This document shows, piece by piece, positions 6,769-13,337 of a DNA stretch of 13,337 bases. Below the pieces are notes generated by a model that was not told the origin of the DNA, did not search any database, and saw only the letters and a list, made by a program, of their open reading frames with translations. Position numbers and translations under genes: made by a program. Within the stretch, counting starts at the first letter, position 1. Each line of letters begins with the position of its first letter. The stretch spans positions 1-13,337 of the forward strand of contig ONEU01000134.1 of assembly GCA_900316925.1 (NCBI GenBank), read 5' to 3'. Source of the stretch: an uncultured Eubacteriales bacterium (GTDB taxonomy: Bacteria > Bacillota > Clostridia > Oscillospirales > Acutalibacteraceae).

Positions 6769-8145
6769 TCAGTCTTTCTCACTGTTATGATCCTTTTGAT
6801 GCTCCAGTCTTTCCTGACGCTCGGCCATAAAGCCGGTGGTATAGGTTCCGGCGACAAATTCGGGGTCAGAAAGAATGTCGATATGCAGATCCCGGTTATG
6901 TTCCACACCGTTGATGGTCAATTCACTGAGTGCCATCTTCATTTTGCGGATAGCGAGTTCCCGGGAACGTGCCTGCACGATCAGCTTGCCGATCATGGAA
7001 TCGTAGTAAGGCGGCACGGTATAATCCTGGTAGATTGCCGTGTCGAAACGCACGCAGGGACCTCCCGGCACATGGATAAAGCCCAGGGTACCGCAGCTGG
7101 GGCGGAAGTTATGGGCACAGTCCTCGGCGTTGATGCGGCACTCAATGGCATTGCCGTGCATATAGACCCTGTCCTGTGTGACGGTAAGTCTGGCGCCGGA
7201 GGCAATGCGGATCTGCCACTGCACGATGTCGATGCCCACCACCATTTCGGTAACGGGATGCTCCACCTGCAGACGGGTGTTCATCTCCATGAAGTAGAAA
7301 TTCTTGTCCTGATCGAGCAGGAACTCCACCGTTCCGGCATTTTCGTAATTCACGGCTCTGGCAGCCTTGACAGCCGCCGCCATCATCTGCTTTCTCAGAT
7401 CGGGCGTAATGGCGGGAGAGGGACTCTCCTCAATGAGCTTCTGGTTCTTGCGCTGTACGGAACATTCACGTTCGCCCAGACAGACCACGTTGCCGTATTT
7501 ATCGCACAGCAGCTGCATCTCAATATGCTTGACGGGCGTGAGGAAGCGTTCCATATACACGGCGCCGTCGCCGAATGCGCTCTGTGCCTCTGCCTTGGCG
7601 GACAGAAAAGCGTTGTCAAATTCTTCGATACAGTTCACACGGCGGATACCCCGTCCGCCGCCGCCCGAACGCGCCTTGACCAGCAGCGGAAAGCCGATCT
7701 CCTTAGCCTTTTCACGGGCCTCATCCAGATCGTCAATCACATCGCTGCCCGGCGTGACAGGCACACCCGCAGCCTTCATGGTCTTACGGGCCTCGTCCTT
7801 ATCCCCCAGCCTTTCGATCATGGCCGAGGAGGGACCGATAAATTCTATATTACACTTCTCACAGAGAGAAACGAACTTTGCATTTTCAGAGAGAAGGCCG
7901 TAGCCGGGATGAATGGCCTGCGCCCCCGACACCACTGCCACCTCCAGGATGGCTGCCATATTCAGATAGCTGTCGGCCACCTGCGGTCCGCCGATACAAT
8001 AGCTCTCATCTGCCATATTCACATGGAGGGCGTTTTTATCCGCCTGTGAATAGACAGCGACCGTCGAAATACCCATTTCACGGCAGGCACGGATGATTCT
8101 TACGGCGATCTCGCCACGGTTTGCAATCAAAATTTTTGAAAACAC
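6769..8145 (-). CDS. accC: Acetyl-CoA carboxylase biotin carboxylase subunit
   Basis: The ATP-grasp enzyme that carboxylates biotin on AccB using bicarbonate and ATP. It is 458 aa, close to the 449 of E. coli. Seen are the N-terminal FSKILIANRGEIAVRIIRA, the IHPGYGLLSENA segment, the glycine-rich ATP lid GGGGRGIR (161-168), and the metal and catalytic segment EMNTRLQVEHPVTE (E287, N289, R291, E295). The GTG at 8145 is taken as the start. The frame extends nine codons upstream to another GTG at 8172, but GGAAG lies 7 nt before this GTG, and the protein then begins exactly where the family does (M-F-x-K-I-L-I-A-N-R-G-E). It follows fabZ by 49 nt. A non-AUG start next to the TTG start of accD may set subunit ratios; that is inference. 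Confidence 0.96.
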   Translation of the reverse strand: MFSKILIANRGEIAVRIIRACREMGISTVAVYSQADKNALHVNMADESYCIGGPQVADSYLNMAAILEVAVVSGAQAIHPGYGLLSENAKFVSLCEKCNIEFIGPSSAMIERLGDKDEARKTMKAAGVPVTPGSDVIDDLDEAREKAKEIGFPLLVKARSGGGGRGIRRVNCIEEFDNAFLSAKAEAQSAFGDGAVYMERFLTPVKHIEMQLLCDKYGNVVCLGERECSVQRKNQKLIEESPSPAITPDLRKQMMAAAVKAARAVNYENAGTVEFLLDQDKNFYFMEMNTRLQVEHPVTEMVVGIDIVQWQIRIASGARLTVTQDRVYMHGNAIECRINAEDCAHNFRPSCGTLGFIHVPGGPCVRFDTAIYQDYTVPPYYDSMIGKLIVQARSRELAIRKMKMALSELTINGVEHNRDLHIDILSDPEFVAGTYTTGFMAERQERLEHQKDHNSEKD

Positions 8146-8194
8146 AGGCTGACTTCCTTTCCATAAGCCCACAGGGCTTTATGCGGTTAATGAA

Positions 8195-8626
8195 TTACTC
8201 CTGAGCCTGCTCACGGGGGATCAGGGCAAAGGAGAAATCGGCGGAAGCTGCCAGTTTGCCGTTGACATAGCCCTTACCGGTGATGAAGTAGAATACGCCC
8301 CTGTTTCTGGTGAGCTCGCATTTAATCTCGAAGGTATCACCGGGCAGCACCTTCTGCTTGAACTTGGCTTTTTCGATACCGGTAAAGTAAGGGATGCTCT
8401 TGGCGGAGATCTCGGCAATAATCACCGAGCTGGCCTGCGCCATCATCTCGCAGAGGATCACGCCCGGCACCACCGGATTGCCCGGGAAATGGCCGTCCAG
8501 GAACCACTCGTCCCCGCGGATATAGCGCTTTCCTTCGCTGGTGGTTTCGCCGGTCTTGGTGGCCTCGTCCACCAGCAGCATGGAATTTCTATGAGGGATC
8601 ACACTTTCAAGCTCTTGTCTGTTCAT
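8195..8626 (-). CDS. fabZ: 3-hydroxyacyl-ACP dehydratase FabZ
   Basis: A hot-dog-fold dehydratase that removes water from 3-hydroxyacyl-ACP to give trans-2-enoyl-ACP in each elongation round. It is 143 aa, the usual size. The family signature is clear: IPHRNSMLLVDE (10-21), then HFPGNPVVPGVILCEMMAQ with catalytic H46 and E60. Later segments YFTGIEKAKFKQKVLPGD and the C-terminal strand GKLAASADFSFAL also fit. AAGGAG lies 8 nt before the ATG. It lies between accB and accC, a common place in clostridial clusters. Glu rather than Asp at position 60 is typical of FabZ, as opposed to FabA, so isomerase activity is not expected. Confidence 0.96.
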   Translation of the reverse strand: MNRQELESVIPHRNSMLLVDEATKTGETTSEGKRYIRGDEWFLDGHFPGNPVVPGVILCEMMAQASSVIIAEISAKSIPYFTGIEKAKFKQKVLPGDTFEIKCELTRNRGVFYFITGKGYVNGKLAASADFSFALIPREQAQE

Positions 8627-8641
8627 AATGTCCGCTCCTTC

Positions 8642-9109
8642 TTATTTGATCATAAACAGCGGCTGACCAAACTCAACCACCTGTCCGTTTTCAACACAGA
8701 TATCACAGATTTCGCCGCTTTTTTCGGCGGTGACCTCGTTCATCAGCTTCATGGCTTCGATCAGACAGAGCACATCGCCCTTCTGCACCTTGCTGCCCAC
8801 ACTCACATAAGCCTCCTTGTCCGGAGACGGGGCGGCATAGAAGACGCCGACCATGGGTGAAGTAACCGGTTCACCCTCAGAAGCGGGAGCCTCTTCCTGG
8901 TGGATGAACGGAGAGGGTGTCTGCTTCTCCGCCGGAGCGGCCGCAGCAGCGGGTACCGCCGGAACCGCCACAGGTGCGGACACGGCTACCCCCTCTGTTT
9001 TCTGGGCAAAGGTCAATGCCTCGCCCTTTTCGTTGACTATTTCCAGCTTCGTGGCCTTTGAGGTATCAAACGCCTTGAGAAGCTCCTTGATCTCATCTAC
9101 TGAATACAT
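8642..9109 (-). CDS. accB: Biotin carboxyl carrier protein of acetyl-CoA carboxylase
   Basis: The carrier that holds biotin and moves between AccC and AccD/AccA. It is 155 aa. An N-terminal helical segment (MYSVDEIKELLKAF) is followed by an Ala/Pro-rich flexible hinge (about 41-80) and the biotinyl domain (about 80-155). The biotin-attachment lysine is K121 in EAMKLMNE. The thumb segment SPMVGVFYAAPSPDKEAYV, typical of bacterial BCCP, is present. The frame extends to a GTG four codons upstream (9121). The ATG at 9109 is preferred because AGGTGG lies 8 nt before it and the protein then matches the family's beginning. It is 23 nt after fabF. A biotin-protein ligase (birA) must be encoded elsewhere. 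Confidence 0.95.
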   Translation of the reverse strand: MYSVDEIKELLKAFDTSKATKLEIVNEKGEALTFAQKTEGVAVSAPVAVPAVPAAAAAPAEKQTPSPFIHQEEAPASEGEPVTSPMVGVFYAAPSPDKEAYVSVGSKVQKGDVLCLIEAMKLMNEVTAEKSGEICDICVENGQVVEFGQPLFMIK

Positions 9110-9132
9110 GGCTGAAACCACCTTATTGTAAA

Positions 9133-10350
9133 TTATTTACGGATCGCAAGGCAAGCGTTATGACCGCCGAAGCCGAAGGTTGTGGAGAGTGCCAGGGAAA
9201 CCGATGCTTCCACGGCCTTATTGGGCGTATAATCCAGATCACATTCCGGATCGGGCTCCTTGTAGCCGATGGTGGGCGGAATCACGCCGTCACGCAGTGC
9301 CATGATAGCGGCAATGGCTTCCACGGCACCGGTGGCACCCAGCATGTGACCGGTCATAGACTTGGTTGAGCTGATATGAGCCTTGTAGGCCTGCTCGCCC
9401 AGGGCGATCTTGAAGGCCTTGGTCTCGGTGGAATCGTTCATGGGAGTGCTCGTACCGTGAGCATTGATATAAAGCTCCTCCTGACCGTCATAACCGGCCT
9501 CCTGCAGTGCCAGGCTGATGCAGCGGGCGGCACCGGCGGCCTCTGGATCGGGAGCGGTGATGTGATGAGCGTCGCAGGTATTGCCGTAGCCGACGATCTC
9601 GGCATAGATCTTGGCACCTCTTGCCACGGCATGTTCATACTCCTCCAGGATCAGCACGCCGGCGCCCTCTCCCAGAACAAAGCCGTTGCGGCGCTTGTCA
9701 AAGGGAGTGGAGGCATTTTCGGGATCCTCGCTCATGGTGAGTGCCTTACAGCTGGTAAAGCCCTTGATGGACAGCGGATGAACCGCCGCCTCGGTACCGC
9801 CTGCGATGATGGCGTCGGCAAATCCGCCCTTGATGGCGTGGAAAGCCTCGCCGATGGCATGGGTAGAGGTGGAGCAGGCAGTCACAACCGGCAGACAGGG
9901 ACCCTGTGCATGATGACGGATTGCGACATTGCCCGCAGCGATATTGCTGATCATCATGGGAATGAAGAAGGGTGAGATATTCTTGTCGGTGAAGAGATTC
10001 TCACACTGCTCGTAGAAGGTGGTGATACCGCCCACGCCGGAGCCGATATAGCAGCCGAAGCGTTCCGGCTCAATCTGATCCTTGATGCCGCTGTCCTCCA
10101 TAGCCTGAGCGGCGGCAGCCACCGCATACTGGCAGTACAGATCCATTCTGCGGACTTCTCTTTTCTCGATATATTCCGTGGGATCAAAGCCCTTGACCTC
10201 TGCCACGACCTTTGCCTTGGTAAGGGAGGGATCATAACGGGTCACGGTGGTAATGCCGTTCACGCCCTTTTTCATATTCTCCCACATGGTCTCTACATTA
10301 TTTCCGACGGGTGTGATAGCACCCACACCTGTTACAACAACTCTTCTCAT
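9133..10350 (-). CDS. fabF: Beta-ketoacyl-ACP synthase II FabF
   Basis: The condensing enzyme that extends acyl-ACP by two carbons from malonyl-ACP. It is 405 aa, close to the usual 410. It has the thiolase fold with the Cys-His-His triad of elongating synthases: C159 (VTACSTST), H298 (NAHGTSTP.ND) and H335 (KSMTGHMLGA). Other family segments are RRVVVTGVGAITPVG, FDKRRNGFVLGEGAGVL and the C-terminal TTFGFGGHNA. After the catalytic Cys the protein reads STSTHAIG where many FabF have ATGTNAIG, a mild variation. AGGGGGA lies 5 nt before the ATG. The 52-nt gap from fabG shows no convincing hairpin. It is the only elongating synthase in the operon; no fabB is present. Confidence 0.97.
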   Translation of the reverse strand: MRRVVVTGVGAITPVGNNVETMWENMKKGVNGITTVTRYDPSLTKAKVVAEVKGFDPTEYIEKREVRRMDLYCQYAVAAAAQAMEDSGIKDQIEPERFGCYIGSGVGGITTFYEQCENLFTDKNISPFFIPMMISNIAAGNVAIRHHAQGPCLPVVTACSTSTHAIGEAFHAIKGGFADAIIAGGTEAAVHPLSIKGFTSCKALTMSEDPENASTPFDKRRNGFVLGEGAGVLILEEYEHAVARGAKIYAEIVGYGNTCDAHHITAPDPEAAGAARCISLALQEAGYDGQEELYINAHGTSTPMNDSTETKAFKIALGEQAYKAHISSTKSMTGHMLGATGAVEAIAAIMALRDGVIPPTIGYKEPDPECDLDYTPNKAVEASVSLALSTTFGFGGHNACLAIRK

Positions 10351-10402
10351 AGTTTATCCCCCTACAACAGCGGTGCGCTGTTCCTTTTTACGTTCTTTCG
10401 GG

Positions 10403-11149
10403 TCAGATTGCCATACCGCCGTCTACCTTGATAACCTCGCCGGTGATATAAGCTGCTTCGTCACTTGCCAGGAAGGCTGCCAGATTGGCAATATCCTCCA
10501 CCTCGCCGGCACGTTTCAGCGGGATAGCGGCGAGAGCGGCTTCTCTGGCCTTTTCAGGCATACCGTCTGTCATATCCGTGTGGATAAAGCCGGGAGCAAT
10601 GGCATTGACCGTCACGTTCCTTGCGCCCAGCTCCTTGGCAACGGACTTGGTCAGTCCGATCATACCGGCCTTGGCGGACGCATAGTTAGCCTGTCCGGCA
10701 TTGCCGTTGATGCCCACGATAGAGGCAATATTGATGATCCTGCCCCTGCGCTTCTTCATAAAGTGCGGGTACAGGTTTTTGATCATATTGAAGGCGCCCT
10801 TGAGGTTCACGCTCAGAACGGCGTCAAAATCAGCCTCTGTCATTTTCAAAATGAGGTTGTCTCTGACGATACCGGCATTGTTCACCAGGATATGTACCTC
10901 GCCGAAGTCCTCGATCACCTGGTTGATAGCGGTCGCGGTAGCCTCGAAATCCGCCACGTTGCACTCATAGCCCTTGGCTCTGACGCCCAGTGCGGAAAGC
11001 TCCTGTTCGGTTTTAGCGGCATTTTCGCTGTCCATGAAGTGCAGAAACGCAATATCGGCGCCCAGGGATGCCAGCTTCATAGCGATTGCCTTGCCGATGC
11101 CTCTGGAGGCACCTGTGATAATGGCTGTTTTTCCGGTGAGTTCTAACAT
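10403..11149 (-). CDS. fabG: 3-oxoacyl-ACP reductase FabG
   Basis: An NADPH-dependent short-chain dehydrogenase that reduces 3-ketoacyl-ACP. It is 248 aa from the ATG at 11149. The cofactor motif is TGASRGIG (12-19), with NNAG at 90-93. The catalytic tetrad is N115, S143, Y156, K160 (NYASAKAG), and the C-terminus is ITGEVIKVDGGMAI, typical of FabG. The open frame continues 30 codons upstream to 11239 but that would overlap fabD. The chosen ATG starts exactly at the family's N-terminus (MLELTGKTAIITGAS), with a GGGG stretch about 8 nt upstream. It is 16 nt after fabD, so the two are tightly spaced and probably coupled in translation. Confidence 0.97.
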   Translation of the reverse strand: MLELTGKTAIITGASRGIGKAIAMKLASLGADIAFLHFMDSENAAKTEQELSALGVRAKGYECNVADFEATATAINQVIEDFGEVHILVNNAGIVRDNLILKMTEADFDAVLSVNLKGAFNMIKNLYPHFMKKRRGRIINIASIVGINGNAGQANYASAKAGMIGLTKSVAKELGARNVTVNAIAPGFIHTDMTDGMPEKAREAALAAIPLKRAGEVEDIANLAAFLASDEAAYITGEVIKVDGGMAI

Positions 11150-11165
11150 ACTGTTTCCCCGACGC

Positions 11166-12065
11166 TCACGAAAGAGCGTCAAGTCCCTCCTTATTTTCAA
11201 TATTGATAGCTTCGGGGTCGGGGCTGATCTTCTTGACAAGACCCGTCAGCGTCTTGCCGACGCCCACCTCGATAAAGCGCTCCACGCCCTGTGCGATCAT
11301 GTATTCCACACTCTTCTGCCACTTGACGGGATGATTGATCTGCTGTGCCACCAGTGCTTTGTAATCACCGGCATACGGCTGGGCGGTACAGTTAGCGATC
11401 ACCGGGATCACGGGATCCTTCAGTTCCACCCCCTGCAGATAGTCACTCATTGCTTCGGCAGCGCTGTCCATAAAGGGTGAGTGGAAGGCTCCGCTCACCG
11501 CCAGCTTCACTGCCTTGCCCTTCATTTCCTTGACCTTGCCGCAAAGTGCGTCAATCTCGTCCTCTGCAGCGGCCACCACCGTCTGGGCGGGGCTGTTGTA
11601 GTTCACGGGATAGGCCTTTCGGAAGCCTCCACAGATCTCCTCGGTCTGTTCCGGGGTGATCTTCATCACCGCCGCCATGGCACCGGGATTTTCCTTTGCA
11701 GCCTTGTCCATCAGTTCGGCTCTCTTGCACACCAGGCGGAACGCATCCTCATAGGAAAGCATCCCCGCAAATGCAAGCGCTGCGATCTCACCCAGGGAAA
11801 AGCCTGCCGCGAAAGCCGGCTCCACACCCTTTTCAGCCACTGCGGCTGCGGCGGCAAGATCGGTAATGAACACACATGGCTGTGTATTGATGGTAACGGA
11901 AAGCTCCTCCTTTGTACCCTCAAAGCACTGGCGGAGAGTTCCGGGACGAATCTGCTCTGCCATATCGAACACGGCTTTTGCCGCAGGAGAGCAGTCATAA
12001 AGCTCCTTACCCATGCCGGGGACCTGTGCGCCCTGGCCGGAAAAGATCAAAGCGGTTGTTTTCAT
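11166..12065 (-). CDS. fabD: Malonyl-CoA:ACP transacylase FabD
   Basis: Transfers malonyl from CoA to acyl carrier protein to supply FabH and FabF. It is 299 aa. The N-terminal ALIFSGQGAQVPGMGKELY is typical. The nucleophile is S90 in GFSLGE, where most family members have GHSLGE. The carboxylate-binding R115 is in KRAELM, H195 is in SGAFHSPFM, and the C-terminal GVGKTLTGLVKKI also fits. GGGAGG lies 7 nt before the ATG. The 90-nt gap from fabH has a 9-bp direct repeat (ATCCGACAA twice) and a weak hairpin. In many Firmicutes acpP and/or fabK lie at this spot; here neither does. Confidence 0.96.
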   Translation of the reverse strand: MKTTALIFSGQGAQVPGMGKELYDCSPAAKAVFDMAEQIRPGTLRQCFEGTKEELSVTINTQPCVFITDLAAAAAVAEKGVEPAFAAGFSLGEIAALAFAGMLSYEDAFRLVCKRAELMDKAAKENPGAMAAVMKITPEQTEEICGGFRKAYPVNYNSPAQTVVAAAEDEIDALCGKVKEMKGKAVKLAVSGAFHSPFMDSAAEAMSDYLQGVELKDPVIPVIANCTAQPYAGDYKALVAQQINHPVKWQKSVEYMIAQGVERFIEVGVGKTLTGLVKKISPDPEAINIENKEGLDALS

Positions 12066-12155
12066 ACGCTATCCTCCCGAATGATCGGCAGCGAAGAGGG
12101 GGTCATATTTATGATACCCTCAGCGACCTGAAATTTTTGTCGGATAATTGTCGGA
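12066..12155 (-). other. fabH-fabD gap with short direct repeat
   Basis: This 90-nt gap is the largest within the operon. Read in the minus sense it holds ATCCGACAA twice, three bases apart, followed by AAAAATTT. Further on, GGGTATCATAAATATGACCC can form a small imperfect stem. There is no open frame of useful length, and no acyl carrier protein gene is hidden here. Confidence 0.6.
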
Positions 12156-13115
12156 TTATTTGTTCCAGCGGATCACGCAGCTGCCGGTCGTCAGGCCTGC
12201 CCCGAAGGCGCACATTGCGATGATGTCGCCCTTTTTGAGAAGACCGGCACGGTTAGCCTCATCCAGCGCAAGCGGAACGCTGCCAGAGGAGGTATTGCCG
12301 TAGTGATTGACATTGCAGAAGAACCTTTCTCTCGGGATACCGAGGTTCTTGGCAGAAGCGTTGATGATCCTGATATTTGCCTGATGAGGGATCACATGGT
12401 CAACATCGTCTTCGGTAAGACCGGCCTCCTCCACGACCCTCTTGATACCCGTGGACATGGCGTTCACAGCAAATTTATAGACCTCATTACCGGCCATAAA
12501 GAGGACAGCCCTTTCCTCCTCGTGCTGATAGAACGGAGAGGAATTGGTACCATGGGGAATCCGCAGCACCTCATCATTTCCTACTGCGGTGAGATTGATA
12601 GAGAGCAGATCGTCGCCCTCGCCGAGAACGGCAGCGGCACCGCCGTCACCGAACAGCACGCAGGTAGAACGGTCCTCCCAGTCGATGATATTGGAGAGAT
12701 TATCCATTGAAACGACGAGCACATACTTTACTTTTTTTCTGACGAAGTAGCCGTCAGCGATATCGAGAGCATAAATAAAACCGGAGCAGGCAGCATTGAC
12801 ATCGAATGCGGGGCAATCGGCGCCGATTTCCTTCTGGATCATGCACGCCTGCGAAGGAGTGATATTTTCACCGCGCATCGTCGAGCAGATAATGAGATCC
12901 AGCTGAGTCGGCTCCACGCCGGCATTTTCAAGAGCGCTGCGGGCTGCTCTGACGGTAAGCTCTGTCAATGTTTCGTCCTTACACACCCTGCGTTCTTCGA
13001 TACCTGTTCTGGTTCGTATCCATTCATCATTGGTTTCCACCATTGTTGATAGTTCATCGTTTGTCAGCACATATTCGGGTACTGCCTTTCCCGTACCCAG
13101 GATCGTAAAGCTCAT
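12156..13115 (-). CDS. fabH: Beta-ketoacyl-ACP synthase III FabH
   Basis: Starts fatty-acid synthesis by condensing an acyl-CoA primer with malonyl-ACP. It is 319 aa from the ATG at 13115. The triad C110 (NAACSGFIYAL), H244 (IPHQANIRI) and N274 (HYGNTSSGS) is complete. ILGTGKAVPEYVLTN at the start and TNDEWIRTRTGI (28-39) are typical. The frame extends 26 codons upstream to 13193, but that part lies in the repeat array and does not resemble the family. GGAGG lies 9 nt before the chosen ATG; another ATG in the same frame starts right after the GGAGG and is too close. It is the first gene of the operon, directly behind the promoter and leader. Primer choice (straight or branched) cannot be told from sequence alone. 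Confidence 0.96.
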   Translation of the reverse strand: MSFTILGTGKAVPEYVLTNDELSTMVETNDEWIRTRTGIEERRVCKDETLTELTVRAARSALENAGVEPTQLDLIICSTMRGENITPSQACMIQKEIGADCPAFDVNAACSGFIYALDIADGYFVRKKVKYVLVVSMDNLSNIIDWEDRSTCVLFGDGGAAAVLGEGDDLLSINLTAVGNDEVLRIPHGTNSSPFYQHEEERAVLFMAGNEVYKFAVNAMSTGIKRVVEEAGLTEDDVDHVIPHQANIRIINASAKNLGIPRERFFCNVNHYGNTSSGSVPLALDEANRAGLLKKGDIIAMCAFGAGLTTGSCVIRWNK

Positions 13116-13132
13116 TGATCTCATCCTCCGTT

Positions 13133-13288
13133 TTATTTCTTTTGATGAAACTCTTTTCCATCCCATCATTCTTTTGGTGAGACTCTTTGGCATCCCGCCA
13201 TTCTTTTAATGAGAATCTATTCCATTCCATCCTTTTTGTAAGAGGTTTTTCAATCTCTTCATTCTTTTAACGACTTTTCACCATCTCC
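13133..13288 (-). repeat. Five-copy degenerate ~32-bp repeat in the fab operon leader
   Basis: The untranslated leader between promoter and fabH (about 168 nt) consists almost wholly of five related units. In the plus sense the common anchor ATTCTTTT (variants TTTCTTTT and ATCCTTTT) begins at 13136, 13168, 13200, 13229 and 13261, so spacings are 32, 32, 29 and 32 bp. In the RNA sense the shared core is GAGUYUCAUYAAAAGAAU followed by GGGAUGG-like sequence. The units have diverged. Since 32 is not a multiple of three and stop codons interrupt, they are not coding. The 32-bp period is close to three helical turns. Function is unknown; a site for a DNA- or RNA-binding regulator is possible. Confidence 0.8.
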
Positions 13289-13289
13289 T

Positions 13290-13318
13290 ATTCTATAATA
13301 CTTTCCATCATTTGTCAA
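13290..13318 (-). promoter_or_regulatory. Sigma-A promoter of the fatty-acid operon
   Basis: On the minus strand, TTGACA (13318-13313), a 17-bp spacer and TAGAAT (13295-13290) give 11 of 12 consensus bases at optimal spacing. Transcription should start near 13283. A second TTGACA lies 18 bp upstream (13336-13331) with CTTGATG between, giving three CTTGAYR words in a row. No FapR-type palindrome (TTAGTACC..) or FabT-like palindrome was found here. The window ends just beyond, so upstream operators could be missed. Confidence 0.88.
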
Positions 13319-13337
13319 GCATCAAGACCGTGTCAAG

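Noticed and set aside
6787..8049. Plus-strand open frame of 420 codons
   Set aside because: It is exactly antisense to accC, a strongly recognised gene. Its composition (rich in His, Gly, Leu) is typical of reverse-frame shadows in GC-rich coding DNA.
10247..11146. Plus-strand open frame of 299 codons
   Set aside because: Antisense to fabG and the start of fabF, with no recognisable domain and no promoter.
13259..13283. Possible short leader peptide MVKSR just after the fab promoter
   Set aside because: Its ATG lies at or within a few bases of the predicted transcription start, so it would need leaderless translation; there is no supporting evidence.
13133..13288. Leader repeats taken as a possible CRISPR array
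   Set aside because: The units touch each other without unique spacers and are degenerate, and no cas genes are present.

Overview
All thirteen genes in this window lie on the minus strand, so transcription runs from right to left. Gene content and order suggest a moderately GC-rich Clostridia chromosome, probably Oscillospiraceae/Ruminococcaceae. The points behind this are the FAS-II/ACC cluster layout, Gram-positive-type GGAGG ribosome sites, a YbiT-type ABC-F protein with the signature LTGNEK, and a compound three-hairpin intergenic element of a kind common in that group. The family assignment is inference.

Right half (5006-13337): one fatty-acid operon in the order fabH-fabD-fabG-fabF-accB-fabZ-accC-accD-accA. 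It opens with a near-consensus sigma-A promoter (TTGACA-17-TAGAAT) and a leader of about 168 nt. The leader is built almost wholly of five degenerate copies of a repeat of about 32 bp. The operon closes with a clear intrinsic terminator just after accA. It encodes all four acetyl-CoA carboxylase subunits (AccA, B, C, D), which make malonyl-CoA. It also encodes malonyl transfer (FabD), initiation (FabH), elongation (FabF), ketoreduction (FabG) and dehydration (FabZ). Acyl carrier protein and an enoyl-ACP reductase are absent and must be encoded elsewhere. accC and accD appear to start at GTG and TTG.

Left half (531-4946): a second minus-strand unit starts from a perfect-consensus promoter (TTGACA-16-TATAAT) and carries trmL, a YbiT-like ABC-F ATPase, a CBS-domain protein and, after a 239-nt gap, mnmA. 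Three of the four act on tRNA or the ribosome: TrmL methylates wobble nucleotide 34, MnmA thiolates wobble U34, and ABC-F proteins bind the ribosomal E site. The fourth has an N-terminal helical region with an RNFLSH (R-x4-H) motif typical of HEPN ribonucleases, fused to a CBS pair. This would be a candidate nucleotide-sensing RNase in a translation-related operon.

Non-coding regions: 1-530 holds three copies of a tandem repeat of 161-171 bp with covarying hairpins. 1608-1846 holds a compound three-hairpin element with a 20-bp direct repeat. 4752-5005 holds the trmL promoter and a structured leader. No tRNA, rRNA, CRISPR array or transposase was seen. The most novel candidates are the HEPN-CBS fusion, the ABC-F protein with a naturally inactivated second ATPase site, and the repeat-array leader of the fatty-acid operon.
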